Source of the DNA: Phlebopus portentosus
Taxonomy: Eukaryota > Basidiomycota > Agaricomycetes > Boletales > Boletinellaceae
NCBI GenBank assembly: GCA_037892935.1
Contig: JAYXKI010000013.1
Span: forward strand, 434,001 to 498,000
DNA: 64,000 nucleotides
Direction: 5' to 3'
Made by a program: the position numbers and the translations under genes. Shown here piece by piece: positions 36,960 through 48,778 of this stretch; positions within the stretch are counted from its first letter, which is position 1; each line of letters begins with the position of its first letter. Below the pieces are notes generated by a model. That model was not told where the DNA came from. It was given only the letters and a program-made list of their open reading frames with translations, and searched no databases.

Positions 36960-38240
36960 GCACTCCAGAGTAAGACACTTCAGTTCAGACTTCTTAATCA
37001 TTATATAGTAGAAAGCCCTTGTGCTTTGGAGCACGTGGAATGTAAAGAAGTATGATCTGGTCTGGTCTTTGACTGCGAGATCCTTAGAAGCCAGTGTTTG
37101 TTACCTGAAAGCGAGGTTCAGCCGGGTTATGTTGACATAGGAGTTTCCGTTTCATACCAGATAAAGTCCGAAACAACGTCCATATCCAAGCAAAGGAAAC
37201 TAACTGGTAAGTCGGCTACATCAGACTTGACAAAACGTTCTTTAAGTTGTTGGATATTTATACAGCATCAGTTATGTTGCTTAAATGTTGCAGCTGGGAC
37301 ATGTCGGACTATCGCTGAGGGTTGAGATGAAGACAATGAAGCTCCAGACTCGACGAATGCAGAGTTGGTCCAGTGTTTTATTGAGATGATATGAGACATC
37401 AAGCACAGAGTGAATGTGATGGAGTAAAATGCAGTGATGAGTTGATGGGTCATCAAAGAGACTTGATGTCTAAATATTTCAAGGACTTGATTTCAGCCGG
37501 GAAGACCATTTTATCGATACCGACAGATCTCAACAATGGTCAATTTGAAAGAGACAGTCCAGGAAAGTCTGGGCCTCTGAGTGACTGTATCCGGACGATA
37601 GTACTTCAGAGCATGCCTTCTAGTGCTTGTGCTTGACTAATGACTTCAAAGCGACGAGGCCAACTTGAAGGGAGCGAGGTTATGTTGTCATCCACCCGGT
37701 CGCATGATAACAGCCCGAGGCCCTAGAAAGACCATGGTGTTTTTCACTTGCCAGAAAGCAACAGAGGCCAATGGATGCGGAATAGGTGCATAAGCGCTCT
37801 GCAGGGCCCGCATCCGTGCCATTGAGGCGTATTTCTTCCTTTGTGAAGCCAGTTGCAGGTTGGTACCTTGTTCTTGGTCACGGAAACCTCTACATCTTCG
37901 ATGGGAGGGAAGTGCAGAGGGGGGACATGTCCGAATCAATAAATAGTTGGAGGTGGAGGTAAGAGCCCGTACCATATCTTACACCGTTGAGACCAAGTTG
38001 TTTGAACTGATAGACGAACTTTTCCCCACGACTTCATCAATATGCTAACCCTTTCCTAATGGAGCCGAGTTTACCAAATTTACACCCCACGCTCGCCTGT
38101 GGGAAAACTTAATTAGAGAAGTGATTATGAGCTTTACAGTACAGTAATAGTGGACTATCGCCCGCCCGATGCATTTGGAAGGTAGTCGCGCACGAGGACA
38201 ACTAGTACTCGTGCATCGTTGTGCGTATGTGCACTGGAGC
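36960..38240 (+). repeat. Dispersed repeat copy 1 (upstream of receptor gene)
   Basis: Ordered shared words with copy 2 include GACACTTCAGTTCAGACT, AGCCCTTG, GTATGATC, TTGACTGCGAGATCC, TATGTTGACATAGGA, GACTTGATGTCT, TCAGCCGGGAAGA, CAGGAAAGTCT, GAGTGACTGT, CAGAGCA, TGGTACCTTGTTCT and finally GGACTATCGC...TTTGGAAGGTAGTC (38152-38185). That last block ends about 60 bp before the receptor start codon, so this copy supplies the promoter region. No coding capacity is evident. Confidence 0.7.
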
Positions 38241-38244
38241 CTCC

Positions 38245-41200
38245 ATGTCCCAACCTGGGCCATCCCAGTTTACGCCAGGCCATCCTGACCATCCTGACCA
38301 TTACTCGCTGGAAGGTCAGCATCGCCATCACTTCCTTCATTCATTTTGTCTGACATTTTTCTAGTCCTCCGCGTCGACAACATCCAAAACAATCCGAAGA
38401 AAGGCAACTTGTACGTCGAGGTCAAGATCAATAAGGCCACTTATGATCGAGTGATCATTGGAGAAGGCGGTAAGCCTACTTCACGTGCCATTCTCCCATT
38501 GTGAGTACTACTACTAGTGTGTTACTCGTGTCGTACGATATCTTTGCTCAGTGTTTGTGCAGCGAGCAGTCGGACTCACGTTCCGTCATCGATATTTTCT
38601 TCAAGCAATCCAGAAAGCGCTCCCAGGATCGTTTCCTTGGTCACGTTGAGATCAAAGAAGACGTTGCGAAGCTGTTGCAGGGCTCACTTCCGTATGAGTG
38701 TAAGTTTCTATTCAATCCTATAGTCAGTCGCTAATGTCATTGGCCAGTCAAACACGATCTCACTGGGACAGTCCGATCGTTGTTCCGCAGAAAGGAAACG
38801 ATGACCACTGGTACGATCCACCTTTGCCTTAATGTCACAGACGAGCGCGTACGGGCCCGTCTTTGGGTCGGCATGGCCGAGCGTAGAGTGGAAAATATAA
38901 GAACAAGCACGGAGAGAGGGCCTTCTGCAGATAGCGTGCTTGAACCCATCATTCAGGCTATGGACCAAATAGTGGAGATTGCGGATAAGATTGCAGAGGT
39001 AAGCATAATACAAGCGATAGCTGAAATTTTCGTCCACTTAGTTCTCTTGATAGATTCATCCGTTATTCAATTTGTCGTGGAAAGCAGCTTCAGCTCTGTA
39101 TAAGGTTCGTTTGACCAGATCAACTCGCGGCAGTTGGTGCAATCTGACGCACTCCCTCAGCTCGTCTCTTATCAGTTTAAGGCAGACGCGAAGCTTGTTG
39201 ATATGGTCGAGAAGATGAAGGACGCGTTTCAGTTCTCTGCTGAGGCGCATAGTTTGAACGACAGAACCGAAATGTTGAAGCCCACTATCAAGGAATTGCT
39301 AGACGAGACAACAAATTGCTCGTGCGCTGTGAAGGAATATGCATCGCACGGTTTCGTTGGTATGTACTGTAACATTGTTGTATTTCTGTGGAGAATAATG
39401 CTGTACCAGGTCGAATAGGTCACTGGCCTGACGGAAAGAAGGTAGAAGAGTACGCAGCTCGCTTCGCCGAACTAAAGAAGAAGCTAGATTCGGTTATCAT
39501 TGTGAACACTGCCAAAGGGGTAGATAATATAGGTGAGCGCCATTTCTTTCTTGCCAGTCCTCAAGCTCAACTGCGAATTAGAATCACGGCAGATGCTACA
39601 ATTGCTACAGATGCAACTGGAGCTCACCAACATGGATATATCGAAGCTGTCCACTCGCTCCCGGTGCCTTGAAGGAACTCGCAAAGACTACATGGACCGA
39701 ATCATGTCGAAATTATTTGCGGATACTGACACGGAACAGAACATCGTCTGGCTCACCGGGGCCGCTGGTGCTGGGAAAAGTACCATTGCAGTGACGATCT
39801 CGGATGCCTGTGATAGAAGAGGCTGTCCTGCCGCCTACCTATTCTTTGAGCGCGGAAAGGACGAGTACATCTTCACAGTTCGAGCAATTGCTCACAGACT
39901 TGTGTCGCTTCATCCGATCATCCGTCCACATGTCGTCAATGCCATGAAAGTGAATAGCAACATTATCGGAAGTCCGCTCAGAACGCAGTTCGAGAAGCTG
40001 TTGTTGGAACCGATTCAGGTGATGGCAAAAGGAACTGAAAGCTCCGTCATAATCATTCTCGACGGTCTTGATGAGTGCGGGACAAGTACGCAACGAGAAG
40101 ATCTTGTGCGCCTCCTGACGACCGAGTTCAAGAGACTGCCATCGGACGTCCGCGTTCTTGTCACAAGCCGACCGGAAAACGACATTTTAGAGCATCTGTC
40201 GTTGAAGAGTCACATCCATCATATTGAACTCGAGCACACGAGACAGGAAAGTCGGAGGGACATTGATCTCTACATGAGGAAGCGGATGATTTCTGTCGTT
40301 AGGCAAGGACCGCCGGAAGGCTGGGAATGGGATGGGATATGTGAGGTACTGTCTGGTGCGGCAGACGGTCTTTTCATTTGGGCATCTACGGCGGTCAAGA
40401 TGGTGAGCGAGTCTATCATTCCTCAGGACGAACTTCGAGCTCTCTTGGACAACATCAAGTCGGTTGGCGATTTCGGAATGGACACCTTATATGCTACCGT
40501 ACTCAAGGAGTCAAGGATTTTCGAGAGCAGACAAAATTACGATGACCAATTCAGAAGAATTCTGGGTCTTGTTCTGTTTGCGAAGGAAGTGCTGACGGGT
40601 GAAATTATCGAAGCTCATCTGGAACTGAGAAAAGGTATGGTAGGCTCAATTCTGGGACAGCTGCGCTCTGTGATTTCTTACGAGCCCGGAAAGCCCGTTC
40701 GCCTTCACCACGCGTCGTTCGCCGACTACCTTACGTCCAAGAGATCAGATAGCAAACCTTGGAACATTGATGAGTCTGGTCAGAAGTTATACATCGCGAA
40801 ACGCTGCTTCGAGGTCATGAGCGAGAAGTTGTGTTTTAACATCTGCGGAATTGAATCATCGTTCCTGCGCAACGACAAAGTCCCGGACCTTCGGGACCGT
40901 ATCCAAAAAGCGATTCCACGACATCTAGACTACGCTTGCCGTTTCTGGTCTGCCCACCTCTGCGAGACACCGAATCCCGATGGTCTATTGGAGAAACTGA
41001 ATACATTCGCAAATGACCATCTTCTGTATTGGTTCGAGGTTCTCAGTCTGACGAAGCACTATAATCGCGTCGCTGGTCAAGCGCTGCTCAACTCCACTTT
41101 AAGAACGGCGGTCAGTGCCTCACTCCATATTGACGTTTCTGTTACTTACATATCTTCTTGTAGCCGATTGACGCGGAGTTGTCTTCCTCCCTGTGGGCTG

Positions 41201-43467
41201 CTTATAGACTATCCGCGACTTTCGCACTGCCGATCTCCCAAAGCGTTCCTCATATCTACCTATCGGCGTTATCTCTGTGTCAGAATGAATTGCGCGTCGC
41301 ACAACACTATTCAAGTTCGCATCCCATTGTCCAGGTGCATCAATACGGACAGAAGCCACTGGCTCAATGCATCAAAGTCTTGGAAGGACACAGGGGCAAC
41401 GTCTACTCAGTTGCGTTCTCACCAGATGGGAAACGTATCGCCTCGGGCTCTGCTGATCGTACGGTCCGAATTTGGGATGCTGATAGCGGCGAGGTCGTGT
41501 CGGGCCCATTCGAGGGCCACACAGACAGTGTCGATTCAGTTGCGTTCTCTCCGGATGGGAAGCGTGTTGCCTCGGGCTCTCAGGATAGTACAATTCGCGT
41601 ATGGGATGCCGACAGCGGCGAACTTGTCTTGAGTCCGTTGGAGGGACACACAGGCTGGGTCTGGTCAGTCACATTCTCTCCGGATGGGAAGTGCATTGCG
41701 TCGGGCTCTTCCGACAGGACAATTCGTGTGTGGGATGTAGACAGCGGCAAGGCAGCTGCAGATCCGTTCGAAGGACACACAGGCCCAGTGTACTCGGTTG
41801 TATTCTGTCCAGACGGAAAGTGCATTGCCTCAGGTTCTCTCGATAAATCAATCTGCGTCTGGGATGCTGCTAGCGGCAAGCTCGTTGCAGGTCTATTCCA
41901 GAGGTTCAGTGGACCGATCTCTTCAATTGCTTTCTCTCACGATGGGAAACGCATTGCCTTGTGCTCCGAGAAGACAGTCCGCGTATGGGATATGTATAGC
42001 GGAAAATTACTCGGCAGTCCGATTAAAGGCCATACTAGAGAAGTTCGCTCGGTTGTATTCTCCCCAGATGGAAAGCGTATTGCATCGGGTTCCTACGACA
42101 ATACCATCTGTGTTTGGGACACTGATAGCGGCGAGCTGGTCGCTGGTCCGTTCAAAGGACACACATCCTGGGTCCAGTCAGTTGCATTTTCTCCGGATGG
42201 AAAGCGCATTGCGTCGGGCTCTCTTGATGGAACAATACGGATCTGGGATGCTGAGAGCGGGAAATTCACCTCGGATGAGTCCCAGGAGCGCTCAGGTCCA
42301 GTCAACTCGGTTGCATTCTCGCCGGATGACAAGTGTATTGCGTCGGGCTCTGCCGACCGTACAATTCGCGTCTGGGATGCCGAAAGTGGTGAGCTCGTCT
42401 CAGGTCCTTTTATTGGCCACACAGACTGGGTACACTCAGTTGCCTTCTCTCCGGATGGGAAGCACATCGCGTCGGGTTCTGGAGACTGTACCGTTTGCGT
42501 CTGGGATGCTGCCAGTGGCAAACTCGTCTTGGAACCTTTCAAGGGACACGCAGACTGCGTCCGGTCTGTCTCATTCTCGCCGCACGGGAGGCTCGTTGCC
42601 TCGGGCTCTGCGGACAAGACAATTTGTGTCTGGAATTGCGATAGTGGCAGGCTGGTTGCCGGTCCGTTTAAGGGACATAGAGGCAGAGTCAACTCGGTCT
42701 CATTCTCACCAGATGGGAAAACCATCGCCTCCGGCTCTGATGATAGGACAATCCGTGTATGGAATGTTGGCAGTGGGGAGCTTGTAGCTGGTCCATTCGT
42801 GGGGCACACTGGGACAATCTGGTCAGTCATGTACTCGCCGGACGGAAAGTGCATCGCATCGGGCTCTGGTGACCAAACAGTCCGTGTCTGGAATGCCAAC
42901 AGCGGTGACCTTCTCGTGGGTCCGTTCGAGCGACACAGAGATGTCCGATCAGTCTCATTCTCATCAGACGGCAAGTATATCGCCTCAGGATCCTTCGATA
43001 GCTCAGTCTGCATTTGGGCCGTCGATGGTGGCGAACCAGTCCTGGACCCGTTCAACGGTCACTCGGGCCCGGTTTACTCAGTTGTGTTTTCCCCGGATGG
43101 CCGGTGTCTTGCGTCTGGCTCTTTGGACGGAACGGTTCGCGTGTGGAAGGTGAACAGCACCGGGTTTAAGACATCCTCATCTTATGGCAAAGACACGGGC
43201 ATTACCTCCCTTGATCGGGGCTCCTACATGGAAAATGAGAGAATCGTCTCCAATTGGTCCTTGTCAGACGATGGGTGGGCCCTTGGACCCGGAGGCGAAC
43301 TGCTGGCGTGGATCCCTGAAGATATGCGTTCCACACTTTGCCGGGATCGGAACACTGTTGTAATCGGCCAGGGATTTTCGACGAGACTGGACCTTGCAAA
43401 CTCTCCGTTGGGTGAAGATTGGTGTAAGGGATTCCCTTTGACCGACGGTGCTTTGGCCGGGAGATGA
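38245..43467 (+). CDS. NLR-like receptor: C2-like domain, NACHT NTPase, 14 WD40 repeats
   Basis: This is a STAND NTPase of the fungal NLR (HET-E/HNWD-like) class, thought to act in self/non-self recognition and programmed cell death. My nine exons (38245-38314, 38365-38500, 38563-38699, 38748-38998, 39054-39104, 39161-39359, 39410-39532, 39582-41110, 41164-43467) total 4800 nt in frame, 1599 aa. The N-terminus looks like a C2 domain (LRVDNIQNNPKKGNLYVEVK ... FLGHVEIKEDVAKLL). A helical linker follows (HPLFNLSWKAASALYK). NACHT has Walker A GAAGAGKST, Walker B IIILDGLDECG and VLVTSRPEN. From 41374 fourteen WD40 units of about 43 residues follow (GH...SVAFSPDGKxIASGSxDxTIRVWD), enough for two seven-blade propellers. 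Unit 5 is the most diverged (HDGKRIALCSEKTVRVWD). The C-terminal cap is GWALGPGGELLAWIPEDMR. There are no internal stops, so it is probably functional. Repeats of one family flank it. Confidence 0.92.
41374..43164 (+). repeat. Coding WD40 tandem array, 14 units of about 129 bp
   Basis: The DNA units are strongly alike, with the core TCTCCGGATGGGAAG...GCCTCGGGCTCT repeated at about 129-bp spacing. Because of this likeness other frames also stay open through the array. High unit similarity is known in HNWD receptors, where the repeats exchange by recombination. Whether that happens here needs allele comparison. Confidence 0.9.
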
Positions 43468-44139
43468 GATCTTCCGTTTATTCTTATTACTTGTTTTATT
43501 CGAATAGGCTTGTATCTTAAAGACGCCTTTTTTCATGAATTAATATCATACACCGGCTTCGTCTGAGAGTAAACCGGATGAATATGTATTCTAGATCTAG
43601 TGAATTCCTGCGGGTCGTAGGATGGAGAACAAAAGGTACTCATTGTTTTTATTTTCGAAAGCTTAGACTAAGATACCTTGACGGTGAGGCGATCCTTTAT
43701 CTCAGACACGATGGCCTATCAAACGCATCTCGGGAGCAAGAATCCTGCCCAATGTAATGAAAATCCTCGTTTGCCTTCCCGCATTCTCTGCTTAGAAGGC
43801 ACCACGACGCAACTTTTTATGCGGAAAACAAAGCCTACTCCAAATGCGCATTCGCTAGCACCATCATTGCGAATATCTTTTATCGGTAGTCCTCTCACCA
43901 CAGTTTCAGTTTGATATGGTGCACCGAATACAGGTGATTATACAGAGATGCCTCACATATCTTGTGAAATCTCTGAACCGGTGCAAGTCGCATCTTCTCA
44001 CAATGCAGAACATTCTCTCTTATAGCACGTATCTGATAAAGAAGTAGATCAAGGATCATCATATAGAGAAATGTAAGAATCCGAAAGCTTTGATAGAGAT
44101 GGATTGTTAGGACTAATTTCTCTTCATGGAATCTCAGTT
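43468..44139. other. Gap between receptor stop and repeat copy 2
   Basis: It begins with an AT-rich probable 3' untranslated region (43470-43560). A 78-codon open frame at 43678-43914 (+) has no known motif and is not called. Confidence 0.4.
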
Positions 44140-45930
44140 CACGGAAGACTGCAAGTCCTCCAGTAATAAGGCCAATCCTGACTCCGAAAAATTGTAATCA
44201 TTCTCAATCAGATACGCAAACGGATCAAATAGTTGCCTTTGTACGTAGGATCATCCTGGTGAGTCGAGGTGCTGAGTACGAGCCCATAGATAAAAGATGA
44301 CTGGACTCATACCTATTTATCTGAGAAGAAAACATGGGTCCTGAATGCGGTTATAGCAGGGCAGGAGTATTGAGTTGGTGATCCCACATTCATCTCAAGG
44401 TAGAGAAGAGTGGGACACTTCAATTCAGACTCCTTGATTATCACAGATAGCCCTTGCGATTACGAGGAACACATAGAATACAAATAAGTATGATCGGTCT
44501 TGACTGCGAGATCCAAAGAGGCCGGTTTTGCTACCTGAAAGCTAGGCTCGGCTAGGATATGTTGACATAGGAATTTCCACCTTATACGAGACAAATTCTG
44601 AAGCAACGTCCAGTTTTTCATTGTCGAAGTAGAGAGAACCAACTGCTACGTCAAACTGTGTCAGACCTAATCGTATCTTCTTTAAGATATTTTCACAGCA
44701 TCGGATACGATGCTATAAGTCTGGAGCTGAAATGATGTCGGGCTATCACTGAAAGGCGAAATGAAGGCAATGAACTCAACTGATGCAGAGTCGATGCAGA
44801 GTCGATGCAGGCTTTTCTTGAGATAATATGAGACACCAATTCTTGACATAGAGGAGACCGATTATCTAGCTGAGAAGAGAGAGCACCAAGTGAAGCCAAA
44901 GAATTATGCGGTAAAATACAGCGATGAGGACATGGGCTATCAAAAGGACCTGATGTCCGGATATATCGAGAATTGACTTCAGCCGGGAAGATTACTTTGT
45001 CAATACCAATCAGCAGTAATCAATTCAAAAGAGACATCCCAGGAAAGTCTCGGGCTCTGAGTGACTGTGTCCAGACGATAGCACTTCAGAGCACACCTCC
45101 CGGTGCTTGACTCCATAGTGGATTGAAGGGAGAATGTTGTCATCCCAATTAGCCACATGAACACAGTCCGAGGCTCTAGAAAGACCGCAGCGTTTCTCAC
45201 TCCTGTCAAAAAGCAATCGGGGCTAACGGAGACGAATAAGGCGCATCCGCATGAGCCGAGGTATAAAACTGAGCATACCGTAAGAGCTCTACAGGACGGG
45301 GCCCGCATCCGCGCCATTAATTGAGGCATGTTAGGCATGTTTCTTCCTTCGTTGGTTTCGTGGTACCTTGTTCTCGAAAACCTCCGAGTCTTTGATGGAA
45401 GGGATGCGTGAGGCCAGAAGAAAAGTTTTGGTGAGGTGGAGCTGTTCTGAGTCTGAGTACCGCATCACAACATAACACGGATGCTTTTTTGATTGACGCC
45501 TGGGTCTGGCCGCGTCCATGAGCTGACCGGGTCCACAGGACAGCAAGTCCGAGTCCTTCAGTAGACAGGCCGTATGGCTACGAGGTCGGTCGTCTTCGCC
45601 ATTATGTAACATTGTAGGAAGCAGAGAACCACTTCGGCATTTTGGTTTCCCACGACTTCACGATTTGTTACCTGCTTCCTAATTGAGCTGTACCCAATAA
45701 ACTTACATTTAGACGCTCATTCGTGGAAATATCACTTCGTCCATCAAGAGAAGTAATGATGGCGTGGAAGAGCTTTAGTACAGGACTATCGCTCAATCCG
45801 TTTGGAAGGTAGTCACACACGAGGTCTACTCGTGTTTCGTTGGTCATCACTACTTCCGGCCAGCAGATGGGAGGATCTGGAAGCTTTGACGGAGTAAAGT
45901 TGTTGGTATTGAGAGCTCTTCGCAGACTCT
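44140..45930 (+). repeat. Dispersed repeat copy 2 (downstream of receptor gene)
   Basis: The part from 44400 to about 45830 follows copy 1 in word order: GACACTTCAATTCAGACT, AGCCCTTG, TTGACTGCGAGATCC, TATGTTGACATAGGA, CTGATGTCC, TCAGCCGGGAAGA, CAGGAAAGTCTC, GAGTGACTGT, GGTACCTTGTTCTC and GGACTATCGCTC...TTTGGAAGGTAGTC. The portion before 44400 is shared with copy 3. No receptor gene follows the promoter-like end. It also holds a short tandem repeat (GATGCAGAGTC) at 44782-44808. Confidence 0.7.
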
Positions 45931-46780
45931 CAGTCACACAAGACGAATCTTCTGCATAAAAGAGATCAATCCAGAGTCTGAAGAAGTGTAAACATTTGTC
46001 ACTCGGCTATGTAAATAAGTCGCAAACGTGCCTGTGCATGCAGGATCGTTCCAGTGAGGCGAGATCATATGAGTAAGTCCAGAGATGGAAGATGATTGGA
46101 CTCCCACCTAACCGGATTTGAGCGGAAGAAACGGTGTGTCAACAGAGCAGAAGGATTATCCTAGCGATTCCATCTTCGCCTTGAGGGAGATATCAGTATA
46201 ATACCTAGAGTCAGGCTGCTTGGTTACAATAACATATAGCCCTTGTAGTTTGAAGCACACAGGATACAAAGATGTATGATTGATCATCAATCCAAGTGAC
46301 TGAGACATGGGACGAAGACATCATTTTGATCAATCAATTACAGATACCAACATTTATCGAGATTGGGTACTAAATAAAAACATCGATGAATTTATTGTCA
46401 CCTTGATTTCCCTTCCTACAAGTAGTGACCCCCAGATGAGATACAAGCAGGACATGTGCAGTATATCTGATACGAGCACGCGAGACTGACGATTCTGATT
46501 CAGTGATGAAGTGTAAAACTGCGCCTAAGTGCTCTGCTTGGTCTACATCCGAGCCATTATTGATGAAGGGATACGTATGAACAAAGCCTATGACAGGTCC
46601 CAGATGCTTCATGCTTGTGCGTTCAGTCATCGTGATGAGACCATGTTTGAGTTGTTCTGCCCTGCAAGTGAAGCCATAACATGTCATGAGGATGGATCTT
46701 ATTTGATTGACGCCTGGGCCTGGCAAGATCCATGAGCTGCCCAGCTCCGCAGGATGATATCTCCAAGTCGATAGATAGCT
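45931..46780 (+). repeat. Dispersed repeat copy 3, partial
   Basis: Shared landmarks with copy 2 include GATGATTGGACTC (GATGACTGGACTC in copy 2), ATAGCCCTTG, AAGTGTAAAACTG, the ATCCGAGCCATTA block and TTTGATTGACGCCTGGGCCTGGC...CCATGAGCTG (46714-46740 against about 45490-45520). Identity is lower than between copies 1 and 2, and its right edge is vague. It adjoins copy 2 as a tandem duplicate. Confidence 0.55.
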
Positions 46781-48070
46781 ACTGATTCCCAGAAGCATCA
46801 GACGAGCTTTGTGCCATGTCTGGGTGAAGCAGGTGACCAAGGGTCCTGTGTCAGCGTACTAGACGAGGCATTAGACTCCCCCCTTTCCCCCGAGTTGCTA
46901 ACTCCGCTTTTCTCTCATTTTCGGGTGGGCATGTATTCGAAAGCGTCCTATGGCGTCTATGTTGACGATGGGAATGAAGGTGGACAACATCCCATGTACA
47001 CCGCCACCACCGTGACTACGTCCACCTCCTCCAGACACGTATTGTGACCGGAATTAAGGGAGTACGCGTCGCGGTGTTTTCTTTCCGCCTTGGTATTACT
47101 GATACAATATCTGAAGGCAGCACAGAACTCCTTCTCGAGGGCTGTTTAATGACGATGAACTGTCCTGCTCAGCCGAGACCAAGTGCAAGTCGGTATGGGC
47201 AATACACTCCTTGAATAAGCCTCGAACGAAGCCCTGACGAGATAAGTATCAGGGTCCTCTCCACAGTGTTCACGTTCGGAGTCCTCATGCGCCACTTCCC
47301 CCTCACCACGAAGGGCATCACAATTCAGGCAGCCGAGGCGGGCGGATTGGCAGCACCTCGCAAACTCAAAATCAAGGTCCGAGCAACCAGGTCATTTTGA
47401 ACATACATATAGCATATATGAGAGCATGCTTTGACATTACCAAGAATCCCGCAATTAAGGAGTACATTCAGGATACTGAGAAACGAGTTGACGTCATGAA
47501 CGAGTACCTCAGACAGGCTGAATCATTTGACATCCGTGATCGCAACTTTAAGCAGAATCTGATGCTCACTGAGTCGAAGTTTCTCAAACAGCAGTAGTAC
47601 ATCGGAGGACTCGAATTCTCAAAGACAAATTGTCAAATCGGGAAGAGATTTTGTAAAAAAGATTCAGAGCGTTCAGAGTGATCCGAGTTGATTGATGAGA
47701 TCCGGGGCCAAATGCAGAGTGCGTTAGGTGTCCAGAGAAACGTTCTCGCAGATCGCCTCATCTTTGACCCAGGTCAACGTTCTTAGCCGTGAAGAAGTAT
47801 GTTTCGCTTGATCGTTCGGGACTGATGCAAGAGGAGCAGTCAAAGTAGGATCTCGATTCGAAAATAGAGTATTAAGATTACCGTGAACGATTGTAGAACA
47901 ATACAACTATCCATATACTCAGGGATATGCAATCGCGCTAATCCAGGGACAGTTGGAAATTTGGTGGTATGATTAGCGCGATCATTCCCGCGAATTCGGT
48001 GCCCATGCAACAGCTCGGATGGGTGAACCGTCACAACCTGTTTATTGCATATAAGAAAGCCGTCCCTCAG
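46781..48070. other. Degraded region with isolated open stretches
   Basis: Two plus-strand stretches stay open and look somewhat protein-like: 47250-47399 (FTFGVLMRHFPLTTKGITIQ) and 47397-47597, 66 codons, Lys/Glu-rich and helical (EKRVDVMNEYLRQAESFD). They have no recognised family and cannot be joined to a start. They may be remains of a gene once controlled by the duplicated upstream repeat. Confidence 0.3.
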
Positions 48071-48778
48071 TTAGTTGAGCTCATACGTGAAAATTAAATC
48101 CGAACTAAGCGTACCTGTAAGCGCAAGTGGGACCAGGCTGACATGGACGTGGTCACTCGGTAGTAAGTCCAGATTTGTAAGGTTTTCAACAATCATCGCT
48201 CCAGAACCCAAGATGGTCTCGTGCACACCAAAGTCTCCATCTGTATCGTCTTTTAATGTTTCGTCCGGGTTTAGTGTATCGACGCAGAACACACGCACGC
48301 CTAGCTCTATCAGCTTTTGCGCGACCTGCTTATCGAAGAAGGGGTGTTCGAGGTATAATGGTGTCTTCCAGTGTATGGACCAACCCGTTCGGATGAGCAA
48401 GATACGATGCCCGTTCACAAGCTCAGCGATATTTCTCCGAACAAGATCATCCCAAGTAATCCGTTCGCGGGGGCCCTTATCAGAGACATCAACGACCACA
48501 GCTGGACCAACAAGGGCGGAAATGTCAAGTTCATCAACCGGTTTCCCTTCTTCGAAGAAATGACATGGTGCGTCGATGTGTGTCCCACTGTGCGATCCGA
48601 GGGAGATGCTCGTTACGCTGTAACCGTCGTTCTTGATCGTTGCGATTTTGCGACAGGAAATGGTAGGATCTCCTGGATATACTTGAGTACTTTCGTCCAA
48701 CTTGTGAGAAAGGTCGTAGATATGCATCTTGATGTCATCGGATGAAGTAGAATTTGCCTCCATGTATGGATCAGTCAT
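48071..48778 (-). CDS. Cyclase-family metal-dependent hydrolase (kynurenine formamidase-like fold)
   Basis: It belongs to the cyclase family (PF04199), which includes bacterial kynurenine formamidase KynB, isatin hydrolase and polyketide cyclases; these are metal hydrolases acting on amides or lactones. The signature HSGTHIDAPCHF at about residues 62-73 supplies metal ligands. YDLSHKLDESTQVYPGDP at the N-terminus is also typical. Downstream, HRILLIRTGW, HPFFDKQVAQKLIELGVRVF and DTLNPDE are family features, and the end reads ALTGTLSSDLIFTYELN. Length is 235 residues, the family norm, in a single exon, unlike nearly all neighbours. The start could be 48778 or the internal Met of MHIYDLS (48727). 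The substrate cannot be told from sequence. Confidence 0.9.
   Translation of the reverse strand: MTDPYMEANSTSSDDIKMHIYDLSHKLDESTQVYPGDPTISCRKIATIKNDGYSVTSISLGSHSGTHIDAPCHFFEEGKPVDELDISALVGPAVVVDVSDKGPRERITWDDLVRRNIAELVNGHRILLIRTGWSIHWKTPLYLEHPFFDKQVAQKLIELGVRVFCVDTLNPDETLKDDTDGDFGVHETILGSGAMIVENLTNLDLLPSDHVHVSLVPLALTGTLSSDLIFTYELN

Noticed and set aside
41798..42787. 329-codon alternative plus frame through the WD40 array
   Set aside because: Same cause: a repeated unit without stops. The text is Ser/Arg/Leu-rich shadow without WD40 or other domain features.
42093..43055. 320-codon open frame on the minus strand through the WD40 array
   Set aside because: It is open only because the same 129-bp unit, lacking stops in that frame, is repeated. 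Its translation is a repetitive shadow (SGENETDRT-like) and the plus-strand WD40 reading is unmistakable.
44782..44808. Short GATGCAGAGTC tandem repeat considered as a CRISPR-like or regulatory array
   Set aside because: Only two and a half units with no spacers; it is a simple tandem duplication within repeat copy 2.
36866..46780. Transposon with terminal repeats flanking the receptor gene
   Set aside because: The flanking copies are direct, over 1 kb long and diverged, with no transposase, reverse transcriptase or target-site duplication seen, so a segmental duplication fits better than an LTR element.
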